DNA from: Azolla caroliniana
Lineage: Eukaryota; Polypodiophyta
Assembly: GCA_043228905.1 (NCBI GenBank)
Contig: JBHGNT010000003.1
Span: forward strand, 23,250,001-23,314,000
Direction: 5' to 3'
DNA length: 64,000 nucleotides
Within the stretch, counting starts at the first letter, position 1, and each line of letters begins with the position of its first letter. The translations under genes were made by a program, and so were the position numbers. Of the stretch, positions 21,650 to 31,399 are shown in pieces. The notes beneath the pieces are model-generated. The model had not been told where the DNA came from, made no database searches, and was given only the letters and a program-made list of their open reading frames with translations.

Positions 21650-22218
21650 TATTGGGAATTCGGTCCCTCCGGATGGGATCCGGATGAGAACCGGACGAGC
21701 CGGATCGGACGAGCTGAATGAAGGAACCGGATTCGGAAGGGTTCCAGATGAGACCCAGAAACCAGATCGACTGAATCCGGATGGATCTGGTGCAAACTGG
21801 ATCCAAGAACATATGTGTAAATATGTTTCATGGTAAGCCCATCGAGGCTATATTTGTAAATATCCCTAAAGTCATATAAGTATAAATATGACTTAGGGAA
21901 ATCACTTTATGTGTGAGGTGGTTATTGTTAGATGTTGTATATTGTTGTATACAGAGAGTGAGTGAGAGAGAGAGAGAGAGAGATACACAGAACTAGTTTT
22001 ATGTTTGTAACTACTATTGGCGAAGAGAGCTCGAGGTCATTGCCTCTAAGTCTCACTTTGTATTCCTCCTCTCATAGTGATAGTTGGAGTCCATGGGCTC
22101 CCGTGGTTTTTCCCGTTTAGGGTTTTCCACATAAGCATCCTGTGTCATCTCGGTTTTAGTTTGTTCTCTTCTATTCCTTGTTGAAGACTTGATTGTGGCC
22201 AAGCGTTATTTCCACACA
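21650..22218 (+). repeat. Copia solo LTR with 5-bp target duplication
   Basis: It begins TATTGGGAATTCGGTCCCTC (family TGTTGGG, here TG mutated to TA) and ends ..TTTCCACACA. TTCTC at 21645-21649 and 22219-22223 is a perfect 5-bp target duplication. Hairpins lie at 21809-21826, 21846-21865 and 21871-21892. A (GA)n tract follows near 21962-21982. Confidence 0.9.
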
Positions 22219-22718
22219 TTCTCTTTCAGCTCACCCCTACACCACACTTCCGAAAAGCCAGTCGTAAAGGAGAGGATAATGTTCCCGATGAGGACCACAC
22301 ATAATCGCTCACGTTCACTCGTGTTCTGTTCTCCGGTCAGGACCGCACATGGTCAACCACTCCTCAACCTACTCCGGTTTTCTCTTTCCACTCACCCCTA
22401 CACCACGCTTCCGAAAAGGCGGTCGTAAAGGAGAGGATAATGTTCCCGATGAGGACTACACATAGTCGCTAACGTTCACTCGTGTTTTGTTCTCCGGTGA
22501 GGACCACACATGGTCGGCCATCAACCTACTCCGGTTTTCTCTTTCAGCTCACCCCTACACCATGCTTCCAAAAAGGCATATGTCACTCACGTTCACTCGT
22601 GTTCCGTTCTCCGGTGAGGACCATACATGGTCAGCCACTCCTCAACCTACTCCGGTTTTCTCTTTTAGCTCACCCCTACACCACGCTTCCGAAAAGGCAG
22701 TCGTAAGAAGGAGGATAA
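22219..22718. repeat. Complex ~171-bp tandem repeat ending at the polypurine tract
   Basis: Units contain CAACCTACTCCGGTTTTCTC, CTCACCCCTACACCACGCTT, GTCGTAAAGGAGAGGATAAT and a copy of the 48-bp minisatellite. GTCGTAAAGG starts at 22261 and 22432 (period 171); a partly deleted unit follows to 22718. The polypurine tract itself is part of the repeat, so near-copies of it occur three times. Confidence 0.8.
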
Positions 22719-23206
22719 TGTCACGGACATGACAAGATTCGAACTCTTCACCTCTTGTATATATAGTCAAGTGTTATATTCTAACCAACACATCCAATTA
22801 CACGGTCAAGTTATTTATATCTTAGTAAATTATTAGTAGATTATCTATTCCAAGTTCTAGGAGTTTTTAGACGCTTCCAAAAAGCTCCATAAGCTTCTAT
22901 ATGAAAATGGGTCAATGCATGGAACTACATGCATATAAATACTTGTAACTTCCTTGATCCCTTTCAAGGTATTCAACGCCAATCATTGACACATCAATCT
23001 AGTATTCTTGTTTAGCCCCATCTTCTCTCCTTGATTTACATTTGTCTTTATGCTCTTGTATTGTTCCTAGCATCTTAAGTTCCTCATCTCGTCTCTCCCA
23101 ACTTCCCGAGTTTCTAGCCTCATCACGTCGAGTTTCACATTTGTAACCTTATTGGTGATAGCCTCATCATCTCTACTTTGTCGTAGTCTAGGGTTGGTGT
23201 GTCCGT
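22719..23206 (+). repeat. 3' LTR of the element inserted in the LINE (interrupted)
   Basis: Starts TGTCACGGACATGAC. The final bases GACA are at 26594-26597, after the insertion at 23207-26589. When rejoined, the LTR ends TGTCCGTGACA exactly as in the 5' copy. Confidence 0.88.
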
Positions 23207-23758
23207 TGTCGTGAAGATCCGTCACGATGTGCGGATCGTGAGGCAGAACCATCGGGGTTCTGGACCAGAAGGATTCGAAGTTTGCACTAGCTTTAGCGAG
23301 AAAGTATTTAAGATAGATTGAAAGATAGAGAGATTGAGATAAGATAGAACGCTCGACTTTAGATTTGCAAAACAAGATTAATACATCAATTGGATAACAA
23401 ATTTCTTACTTTTAATTTCTTGATTAATACATCGTTCCACACATAGACACAAAGATAATAGCTTTTGCTCTGCCTTGTATATGGTGAGATCCTTATTTGT
23501 CCTGTGTATGTGGGATATCTCACAGTTTTATCTTTCTCTTTTCATTTGCAAACCTCCTACCCACATAACTTGAGACTTAGATGTTCGTTTCTTATGTAGT
23601 AAAGTGCATTTAAAAGCTCTTGAAGACCTCCATCTTTTTGTACTAAGATATTAAACTTATTTAAAATAGCATTTTCACTATTATTGTTTTATATGATTCA
23701 TACTCGATTTCATATGTTTTATGCGATTTTCACACCATTGCCGAAAATCTTCACGACA
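23207..23758 (-). repeat. 3' LTR of the gag-only element
   Basis: A 552-bp LTR matching 26003-26589, which has an extra ~30 bases caused by a duplicated TTGAGAGAGATTAAGAT-like stretch. Confidence 0.9.
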
Positions 23759-23899
23759 TCCACCCCCACCAAACCGCACGTCCTCGGATACGTGCCAAGA
23801 AGAGAGAATGTGAGATTTCGGCAATGGTGATCAGGATGACTCCTCAACGTCGAGCATGTGTGTTTCTTTGTACTCGAATCATTGTTGCCACCCAATCCA

Positions 23900-24840
23900 C
23901 CATATCATTTGTTTTTCTTTGCTTTATCATGACTTGTTGTCATGGCCCCTTGCTCTCTTCTTGAGGATAAACGTTTAAGTCTCATGAATGTTCCACCTTT
24001 GTCTCGATCATCTCCTTGCTCAAGGCACTTTGACTCGTTCACAGTAGTGTCTTTGATAAATGTTTTGATCACATCGTTCGGATCCTCATGGCTTGCTTGG
24101 CCATCGCCATCCCTTGTCATATTTTGGTCAAACTCTTTGTTGCACATATCAGCTTTAACCCGTGCTTCTTCCCCATCACTATCCTTCTCTTGGGTCTTAC
24201 ATCGGTTAATGCCCAAGTCTCTAGAACGAGTGTGGAGGGACCCATACATTTCCATCGTTCACCTTTTTCGTGCTGCACTTAGCCATTTCCATCTTAAAGT
24301 TGCTCGAATCAGCATTGAGCTTTGCTTCCTTGCCGCCAACTTTTGTCTCTTGGGTCTTACATCGATTAATGCCCAAGTCTCTAGAACTAGTGCAGGGAAA
24401 AGCTCTTCATGGCCATTCACCATCTTCGCCTTGACGTCATTTTCCATAGTTGTTCCTTCAAACTCATGGGCCTCGTACCCATCGATCCTTTTTATTGAGC
24501 AATCCTTTATTATGCTTCTCCCTTCGACACATGTATTAGTTTCGACCTTCGGTTCTTCACCATCACCTCCCGCCTCTTGGGTCTTACATCAGTTCTCGGA
24601 TGCAATTGCCCAAGTTTCTAGAACAAGTGTGGAGAAAATTTGGTCGTCGTCATTGGCTGTATTATCTTGGTCCTTCTCTTCCTTTTCGCCACCATCCGTC
24701 TCTTGGGTCTCACGTTGGTTCCCAGACGCAACTGCCCAAGTCTCTAGATGAAGTGTTAGGAAAGTCTCCACATGACCATCCACCATCGACTCATCCATAG
24801 CCATCTCCAACTCGATGTCGTTTTCCCTAGCTATCTCTTC
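23900..24840 (-). pseudogene. C-terminal repeat region of the gag-like gene
   Basis: Five minus-strand copies of a short motif ..F.TLVLETWA(V/I)AS.NQRETQE.. occur at about 24190-24240, 24355-24410, 24585-24650, 24695-24760 and (in the upstream frame) 24940-25010. The spacing is irregular, roughly 130-240 bases. Frames are broken by several stops, so the original protein tail of perhaps 300 residues is no longer continuous. The motif is not one I recognise. Confidence 0.6.
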
Positions 24841-24844
24841 AATC

Positions 24845-25999
24845 TCATGGGCCTCGTACCCATTGACCCTCTTCGATCATCCTTCTCTCTTCGTCACATG
24901 TACTCTTTTCGACCTTCGGCTCCTCGCCGACACCTTCCGTCTCTTGGGTCTCACGTTGGTTCTTTGACGCAACTGCCCAAGTCTCCGGAACATGTGTGGA
25001 GAAAATCCGGTCATGATCGTTGTCGACGCTTATTGTCTTATTCATACCCACCTCCTCGATGTTGATTTTAGTGGCGAGATCCTTCATCATGTCGATCTCA
25101 CACTCTTTATCTCCCTTGATGCAAGCTTTGATTTGGCTTGCTCCATCATCCATTGTTCCGAACACGATGCATGTTCCGAAACATTTTTCCTCCTTTGAAA
25201 TGGCCGTCATTGTCCTCGAGTTACCATCAATCTTCTTTTCATTTAGGTTGTTTTGTTTAGACAGCTCGACTTCTTTAGATGGTCTTGTTTTCTCTATGAT
25301 CGGCCTTACCAAGTCAATACCATCAAGCCATTGATGACGCCTGTTGATCTTGTTGCATGCTTGCTTCATTGCAACCCAGTCCGCCACAAGCCCATTCGCT
25401 TGGGCATCATCTTCGAGGAGAGTCCCCAATTCTTGTCTATCTTTCATATCCACAACTTTCAGGAAGTACAAAGTTTTGTCCTCCTCAAGCATCACTTGGT
25501 CCATGGCAGGGAGACGACTAAACATATGGTCGAACTCATCGTACACCCTTGAGGCGCTCATCTTCTTATTTTTCTTCTCTATCCACTTCATCAACGCATG
25601 TCGAGTCATCCTCGACAAATCTTCCATTGCGAACTCTAACCACGTTGTCTTGCCTTCTTGAAGCTCGATGTTGCATCTTTGGATGTTGTTCGCAACAACT
25701 CTCCTGAAGCTTGCGATTTGACGTGCTTCGGACACGTCCCTTTAATTCATCTCCCTTCTGTATGCATCAAGGAACTTCGTAATGTTCCTTCTGTCAAATT
25801 GACCCTCGAGCTCAACGACACGGTCGACAGCCTTCTCCACGCTCGCATCGTTGTCTCGAGATCTCATCATTTGTTTGACGATCAGCATCATCCTTTCGAA
25901 CTCTCCCGCTTGATTGCTTGAGGATACTATCTCCAAGTATCGGTTGATCCTCGATTTGATCCTTCCTGCTGCCTCTTTCACGTCGGATTCACCACTTAA
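24845..25999 (-). pseudogene. Gag-like protein of the non-autonomous element
   Basis: A 296-codon frame (25735-24845) is preceded, after one in-frame stop near 25741, by about 80 codons (VKEAAGRIKSRINRYLEIVS, EGQFDRRNITKFLDAYRREM). The NITKFLDAYRREM and TRHALMKWIEKKNKKMSASR stretches resemble the N-terminal part of plant retrotransposon Gag proteins. The tail is lysine/glutamate-rich and contains the first LETWAVAS-type motif (PETWAVASKNQRETQE). No ATG heads the frame: upstream of the GTG-AAA-GAG codons the frame reaches TAA in the primer region, so the start seems lost. Confidence 0.55.
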
Positions 26000-26002
26000 T
26001 TA

Positions 26003-26589
26003 TGTCATGAAAATCCGACACTATCTGCAGATCGTGAGGCGAAACCGCCGAGGTTCTGGACCAGAAGGATTCGAAGTTTGGACTAGCTTTAGCGAGAAAG
26101 TATTTAAGATAGATTGAAAGAGAGAGAGATTGAGATAAGATAGAACACTTGACTTTAGATTGAGAGAGATTAAGATTGAACTCTTGACTTTAGATTTGAA
26201 GAACAAGATTGATACATCAATTGGATAACGAATTTCTTACTTTTAATTTCTTGATTAATACATCGATCCACACATAGACACAAGGAGAATAGCTTTTGTT
26301 ATGCCTTATATATGGTGAGATCCTTATTTGTCCTGTGTATGTGGGATATCTCACAGTTTTATCTTTCTCTTTTCCTTTGCAAACTTCCTACCCACATAAC
26401 TTGAGACTTAGATGTTTGTTTTTTATGTAGTAAAGTGCATTCGAAAGCTCTTGAAGACCTCCATCTTTTTGTACTAAGATATTAAACTTATTTAAAATAG
26501 CATTTTCACTATTATTATTTTAAATGATTCATACTCGATTTCGTATGTTTTATGCGATTTTCACACCATTGCCGAAAATCTTCACGACA
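26003..26589 (-). repeat. 5' LTR of the gag-only element
   Basis: A 587-bp LTR matching 23207-23758. On the minus strand it ends ..TTCATGACA, followed by TAATTAAGTGGTGAATCCG as the primer-region candidate; this is not a match to initiator tRNA-Met. Confidence 0.88.
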
Positions 26590-26597
26590 CCGTGACA

Positions 26598-26940
26598 CAC
26601 AACTCAATGCATTGATTAGCATTGCCAGTGGCATAAATTCCTACCAACTATATCAAAACCTCAAAGTACTTGACTTTCATCACCAAAAAGCTTCCATATG
26701 GATCATTGTAGACTATATGTAGACAGAACAAATCATGAATAGACCTCGATAATGATGTGATAATTGACCTACATAATATGTGTAATATCCACACAAATGT
26801 AACACAAATCCTGCCAAATCATGACACTTGTGTTCAACTAAACATAAAACATCACATTCCTTATCAAATAAAGTTTCCCATAATATATATTTCTTATGAG
26901 GAGAAAATGCCCCTCGGACATTCCATGATACCACTTTCAT
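26598..26940 (-). pseudogene. L1-type LINE, first part (endonuclease N-terminus)
   Basis: The minus-strand frame MKVVSWNVRGAFSPHKKYIL with LCLVEHKCHDLAGFVLHLCG and HHYRGLFMI is the start of an APE-type endonuclease (SWNVRG motif, then the E/K catalytic segment, here VEHKCH). A shifted frame gives KVKYFEVLI then VGIYATGNANQCIELC up to the insertion point. It continues at 19354 downward. ORF1 sequence is not recognisable above 26940. Confidence 0.8.
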
Positions 26941-27473
26941 TAAACACCTTTAGTAAGATCTTGCTTTTTATAACCAAGTGTATATGTAAATGTACTAATT
27001 GCTTGTTCAAGAGTTGCATACGGATTTGTGTGTACTAAATCCCATCCACCACTCATAGAGTTTTGGTGTCAAGCCCCACGAGTACGACGTTCTTGATTAA
27101 ATTGAGGTCGCACCACCCTTCCTAAATAATTGAGTTGTAACTAATTAGATCATCTCTGATTTTGCACTTGTTTCTGCCAAGGATTTTTCTTAAAGCCTTA
27201 ATTCATTCTCAAATTATCTTTTGGTAATGCCTTAACATTAGTAACTTTTGTGTCCCTTTGCATGGCAACACCCTTCCCTTTTATCTTATGCTTCACTTGA
27301 TGCTACTCTTGATCTTCAACATTTGGTTCTACATTAGTACGTTGTTGTGAAGTTGAGGCTTCATGATATTGAAACCAAGGCAGGAATTTGACAAGTGTCA
27401 TGCCTGTCAAAGGCCATTTTGCCCGTCAAAAACACACACCCAATAAAAATGTCCGTCAAGTGACACATAAACT
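26941..27473. other. No gene seen
   Basis: AT-rich sequence between the LINE start and the copia element, with stops in all frames. It may be the decayed 5' part of the LINE, but nothing supports that directly. Confidence 0.6.
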
Positions 27474-28246
27474 TGTTGGGATTTCGGTCCCTCCGGATGG
27501 GATGTCCGGAGATGAATGACGGCAAGCCCGGTTGCGGTTACGGAACCGGATGATGAAGAGTACCCGGCATGAAGCCGGATAAAGAGTACCCGGATACGGA
27601 GCCGGATGATGAAGACCCCGGTTACGGAGCCGGATGATGAAGACCCCGGTTACGGAGCCGGATGCTGAAGACCCCGGTTACGGAGCCGGATGATGAAGAC
27701 CCCGGTTACGGAGCCGGATGATGAAGACCCCGGTTACGGAGCCGGATGCTGAAGACCCCGGTTACGGAGCCGGATGACGAATGTACCCGGAGAGAGATCC
27801 GGATGCGGGGACATATTTGTGAATATGTTTGCCAAGAGCCCTTGAGGCTATATTTGTAAATAGCCCAAAAGTCATATGTGTATAAATATGACTTAGGGCA
27901 AACAGTTTTATGTTGTTGTTGCTCATTTTCTGTTTTCCACGAAGAGGGAGCGAAGTGAGAGCAGCCGAGAGAGTGTGAGAGACGAAGAGGTCGTTGCCTC
28001 AGTGTATTACCGCCGCCTGTGGCGAAGACTGTGAGCTCAAGGTTGTTGCCTTGTAGCTTCATCATTGTACATCTCTGCATATAGTGATAGTTGGAGTTTG
28101 AGGACTCCCGTGGTTTTTCCCACTTAGGGTTTTCCACGTAAAATATCCTGTGTACTCTTCTCCCCATTATCTTCGTGTATTTTGTAATTCCTGTTTTCTG
28201 AAAGTTAATCCTATTTCTCGGTTGTGGCCGAGCACTGCGTATAACA
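27474..28246 (+). repeat. 5' LTR of the copia element
   Basis: 773 bp, TGTTGGGATTTCGG..GCGTATAACA. It contains a GGAGCCGGATGATGAAGACC tandem array (27529-27780, unit about 30 bases, around 8 copies), the three-hairpin core (27811-27828, 27846-27865, 27871-27892) and the CCCGTGGTTTTTCCC segment near its 3' end typical of plant copia LTRs. Confidence 0.92.
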
Positions 28247-28277
28247 AATTGGTATCAGAGCGACGGTAACACAGAAA

Positions 28278-29585
28278 ATGGAAGGCGGCGGTAGTGGGCC
28301 TCCTGGCATGATGGTGTTGAACTCACAGAACTACGCCGACTGGAAGATAAAGATGGAAGACCTTCTCATCGTCCGAGACCTATACGAACCGATCGACAAT
28401 GCCGAGATACCCAAGGGGGTAATAGAGTCGGAGTGGAAGCTCCTGAACCGGAAAGCCGTAGCGACGATCCGGCAATATGTCGATGTAAGTGTCCTGCAAC
28501 ATGTGGCGAACGATACGAACGCCTATGAGATGTGGAAGAAGCTGTCGGGCCTCTATGAGAGGAAGAATGCGTTGAACCGGACCTCCCTGATGAGGAAGAT
28601 AGTGAACCTCAAGTACCGGGACGGCGAGAGTATGGTGGAACACGTAAGCACGTTCATGGGATTCGTGAACCAGCTTGCGGCGATCAAGTTCCCGTTGGAG
28701 GATGCAATGCAAGCCATCATCCTGATGTGTACATTGCCGGACAGCTGGGAGAACTTGGTGGTGACTCTCAGCACCTCCTGCACCGAAGATAACTTGTCCC
28801 TACAAACGGTAAAGACAAGTATTTTGAACGAAGAAGCGCGTCGGAGAGATAAAGAACCGGTTTCTGATCAGAAGATGCTGCTTACCGAATCGGATCGGGG
28901 AAGACAATGGAACCGGAGTCCGCAAAGACGGGAGAAGTCGGGGACCCGGTCGCAGTCAAGAGGAAGGCCAACATGCTTCCACTGTGGGAAGCCGGGGCAC
29001 TTCCGGAAGAATTGTCGGCACTACCGAAAGGACAACGGAGCCGACGACACCGATTCGAAGAAGTCACCGGAGAGAAACGGTGCATACCGGGGAGCCACGG
29101 ACCGGAGAGGTCCGGATCGGCGAGGGCAGGACCGGAAAGGAACGACGGCACTTGCGGCAAGTGAAGAAGAGATAATGCTTATTACCGAAGAGAAGGAGCT
29201 GAACCTTGCCGGTGTAGAGATGACCTGGGTGGTCGATTCCGGAGCGTCGTTCCACCTGACCCCGGAGAAGAAATACTTCTCATCCTACACAGCCGGTGAG
29301 CACGGCTGTGTCCGGATGGGAAATGAAGGCACATGCCGGATTGCCGGCATAGGAGACGTGTGGCTGTTGACATCAACCGGATGCAAGATGCTGTTGAAGG
29401 ATGTGCGACACGTTCCGGAGGTCCGATTGAACCTGATCTCGGCCGGGAGGCTAGATGATGAAGGCTACACGGGTAGCATCCGGAACGGTGTCATGAAGTT
29501 CAGCAAGGGGAGCCTGATAGTGGCTCGGGCCCGGAAGGTCAACACCCTGTACCTGATGAATTCCCGGCTATGTCCGAGGAGCTGA
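28278..29585 (+). CDS. Copia Gag-protease polyprotein
   Basis: 435 codons from ATG 28278, 16 bases after the primer site. Gag domain: residues about 15-190 (SQNYADWKIKMEDLLIVRDL, YEMWKKLSGLYERKNALNRT, MQAIILMCTLPDSWENLVVT). CCHC zinc knuckle CFHCGKPGHFRKNC, residues 233-246, for RNA binding. A basic linker rich in R/G/D follows. Retropepsin: WVVDSGASFHLTPEKKYF with catalytic DSGA at 320-323 and LLKDVRHVPEVRLNLISAGR. The frame then ends early: a one-base shift near 29560-29580 puts the pre-integrase region in another frame. Gag and protease appear complete; Pol is not. Confidence 0.88.
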   Translation: MEGGGSGPPGMMVLNSQNYADWKIKMEDLLIVRDLYEPIDNAEIPKGVIESEWKLLNRKAVATIRQYVDVSVLQHVANDTNAYEMWKKLSGLYERKNALNRTSLMRKIVNLKYRDGESMVEHVSTFMGFVNQLAAIKFPLEDAMQAIILMCTLPDSWENLVVTLSTSCTEDNLSLQTVKTSILNEEARRRDKEPVSDQKMLLTESDRGRQWNRSPQRREKSGTRSQSRGRPTCFHCGKPGHFRKNCRHYRKDNGADDTDSKKSPERNGAYRGATDRRGPDRRGQDRKGTTALAASEEEIMLITEEKELNLAGVEMTWVVDSGASFHLTPEKKYFSSYTAGEHGCVRMGNEGTCRIAGIGDVWLLTSTGCKMLLKDVRHVPEVRLNLISAGRLDDEGYTGSIRNGVMKFSKGSLIVARARKVNTLYLMNSRLCPRS

Positions 29586-29840
29586 ACGTGGCAGCCGACA
29601 CTGCCGGTGAGCTGTGGCACAAGAGACTGTGCCACATGAGTGAGAAGGGATGAAGAGGCTTGCAGAAGACAACCTCATTCCAGTGAAGCATGTGCATCTG
29701 GAGAAGTGCACCGATTGCCTGGCCGGTAAGCAGAACCGAACCTCCTTCCACTCAAGGCCACCGACGAGACGTAGCGCACCATTGGAGTTGGTGCACACTG
29801 ATGTGTGTCAGGTAGAAACGAAGTCACATGGCGGAGCCAG
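29566..29840 (+). pseudogene. Copia GAG-pre-integrase and integrase start, two frameshifts
   Basis: Frame 2 gives TAGELWHKRLCHMSEKG (the zinc-binding HxxxxH start), then a one-base loss at about 29650 returns the frame to MKRLAEDNLIPVKHVHLEKC and TDCLAGKQNRTSFHS with the CxxC pair, followed by LELVHTDVCQ. It stops being copia at 29841, where the reversed LTR starts. Confidence 0.85.
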
Positions 29841-29887
29841 TGTTACACGCAGTGCTCGGCCACAACCGAGAAATAGGATTAACTTTC
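29841..29887 (-). repeat. Reversed end of the copia LTR, cut by the gap
   Basis: TGTTACACGCAGTGCTCGGC.. is the reverse complement of the LTR end at 28200-28246, with one difference in the last bases. It could be the edge of a second, inverted family member inserted in integrase, or a misjoin at the assembly gap. Confidence 0.8.
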
Positions 29888-29987
29888 NNNNNNNNNNNNN
29901 NNNNNNNNNNNNNNNNNNNNNNNNNNNNNNNNNNNNNNNNNNNNNNNNNNNNNNNNNNNNNNNNNNNNNNNNNNNNNNNNNNNNNNN
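29888..29987. other. Assembly gap of 100 N
   Basis: Exactly 100 N, the usual placeholder for a gap of unknown size. Sequence relations across it are not reliable. Confidence 0.99.
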
Positions 29988-29989
29988 AC

Positions 29990-30026
<37 letters not shown>

Positions 30027-30711
30027 GTATGTCTATGTGTGAATGCAGATATGCAAAGAGGAGATGTTACTCCAAAAAGGCTGATAAAAAGAGGCATAGA
30101 CAGAAAATGCACAGAGGGAAAAACTGAGAGAAAGACAGAGAAAACAGAGTGCGTTATAGAGAAAAACTGCACATGAGTGAACAGAACTAAGGCTGGAAAA
30201 TAGAGATTCGAGAGAAGAGGTGTGTGAGAAAAACACAAGAAAGCTTCTGCAAGAAAACATAAACAAGTGTGAGAGCTCAAGAACAGGGTGATCGAGAGCG
30301 AGAACTCGTTGCAAGTGTAAAGACGGAGATCTAGCAAGGTGTTGTCTGACTACCCAAAAGAGTCACAACAACTCTTCTGTCCATTTGTAACAGGTTTATT
30401 TGTTCTGTGTTTTGGTTTTTTTTGTTGTTTATCCTATCTGGAGGGTGAATATTGTATCCAAGGTGGTCGCCTTGAAATATAACTACATATCTCTAGAGTA
30501 AGCTCTAGAGGCTGTCAACACCTTTGTATACTCGGAAAATAGTGAATTTGTTTCGAAACCTAAGGTTCCCGTGGTTTTTCCCATTTTGGGTTTTTCACGT
30601 TAAATCTCGGTGTACTCTCTCATTTTCATCTTGTGGTTTCATCTATTATTTATCAAGTGTTAATTGTGTTTGAAATTTTAATCATCCTGATTCCGCTCCA
30701 TATTCCCAACA
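29988..30711 (+). repeat. 3' part of a second copia-type LTR
   Basis: Begins at the gap with a (GT)n tract of about 16 units. It then has an LTR 3' segment: GTATCCAAGGTGGTCGCCTT, TTCCCGTGGTTTTTCCC near 30568-30584, and a terminal ..TATTCCCAACA at 30711. No primer site follows, so it is a 3' LTR or a solo LTR. It is related to the 27474 family in its last third but clearly diverged. Confidence 0.7.
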
Positions 30712-30751
30712 AGTACTGAATATGGGAAACATCAAACTCATCATTGTGTGA

Positions 30752-31399
30752 GTATGGCTAGCTTGGAAAATAACGACGAATATCATATAGATAATGGGCA
30801 CAAAACAATTGATATCCAGAATGTGAATACTGAAGTTATTGGAAACGATGATTGGATGGGTCTTGGAATCTCGTCTAAATATAGTAATAGAAAAGATTGT
30901 TGCCAATCATGAAGAAATCCTAAGGATACATGATAAGTTGGATGAAGTACGCAATGCGCTTAAATGTACGAGGGACGATGTTGCCTCTTTGTCAGAGGCT
31001 CTAAAAGAGAGACTAGAGAGAGCCCTTCCATATGTTAATGATTTGGTTTGGATATTGACTACAGCTGCTAAGCTCGGCATTAACTCTGTGATTCCCATTG
31101 TAGATGTTTTCGATACCAAATCATTCGCTCACCCAATTGAAAATTGCCAAAAGAGCACACTATTCTGACAACATCATCAAGCATCACCTCTCATGTCCAA
31201 CCAACAATATTGCAATCTTCTGAACAATGGCAAAAATGATTGGGATCGATATTGAGGGACAAGTACGAGGGTGCCACAAACAAAATCATATACGATAAGT
31301 TCCTTCTCAGGCGTGCCACCTACAAGGAAACAGACGGTAATATTCGAGTCGCATGGCTATGTGACAAAGACTATGAGGACGCACACCATTCCCGCTAGA
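30752..31399 (+). pseudogene. Truncated ROCO pseudogene (C-terminal third)
   Basis: Plus-strand fragments match the C-terminal third of the two ROCO proteins on the other strand. LENNDEYHIDNGHK (frame 1) parallels LLQNDEYVQNRGHQ; EKIVANHEEILRIHDKLDEV (frame 2) parallels EKVIASHQEIIRLHDKVGEM; ERALPYVNDLVWILTTAAKL parallels KALPYINHIVFILSLAAKL; SSEQWQK*LGSIL and IYDKFLLRRATYKETDGNIR (frame 1) parallel the last 60 residues, including WLCDKDY. There are frameshifts near 30840-30870 and 31130-31160, a TGA in place of a conserved cysteine codon (31234-31236), and about 75 residues missing between CTRDDV and ASLSEA. The LRR, Roc and COR parts are absent; an LTR ends 40 bases upstream. Confidence 0.85.

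Larger units (their letters stand above)
23207..26589 (-). mobile_element. Gag-only LTR element inserted in an LTR
   Basis: LTRs at 23207-23758 and 26003-26589 end TGTCGTGAAGAT / ATCTTCACGACA, a 12-base inverted repeat (the second LTR has TGTCATGAAAAT at one end). CCGT at 23203-23206 and 26590-26593 is a 4-bp target duplication. On the minus strand a G-rich tract (complement of 23759-23783) abuts the 3' LTR and a gag-like gene begins just inside the 5' LTR. No protease, RT or integrase is present. The polypurine/LTR junction is nearly identical to that at 98-127, suggesting the RT-bearing relatives of that element as helpers. Confidence 0.85.
19355..26597 (+). mobile_element. LTR element inserted in the LINE, without recognisable pol
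   Basis: LTRs lie at 19355-19839 and at 22719-23206 plus 26594-26597, the second being split by the element at 23207-26589. LTR termini TGTCACGGACA and TGTCCGTGACA form an 11-base inverted repeat. A polypurine tract AAGAAGGAGGATAA abuts the 3' LTR. Flanks CACAC (19350-19354) and CACAA (26598-26602) are a likely target duplication with one mismatch. The internal 2.9 kb holds only minisatellites, a charged-repeat frame on the opposite strand and two copia solo LTRs, so this is a non-autonomous element. Confidence 0.8.
27474..29840 (+). mobile_element. Ty1/copia element, 3'-truncated at a reversed LTR and gap
   Basis: A 5' LTR (27474-28246) is followed by the initiator tRNA-Met primer site TGGTATCAGAGC (28250-28261), gag/protease and the first part of integrase. 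At 29841 the sequence switches to the LTR end in reverse orientation, and an assembly gap follows. RT/RNase H and the 3' LTR are not in the window in this orientation. Gag order, CCHC knuckle and DSGA protease identify copia. The copy looks young: its gag/protease frame is intact for 435 codons. Confidence 0.88.

Noticed and set aside
21234-21687. Plus-strand frames with 16-residue repeats
   Set aside because: The 48-base minisatellite is open in every frame on both strands, so open frames are expected without coding.
24088-25661. Plus-strand frames of up to 269 codons opposite the gag-like gene
   Set aside because: They are antisense to the better-supported gag-like frame and contain no recognisable domain.
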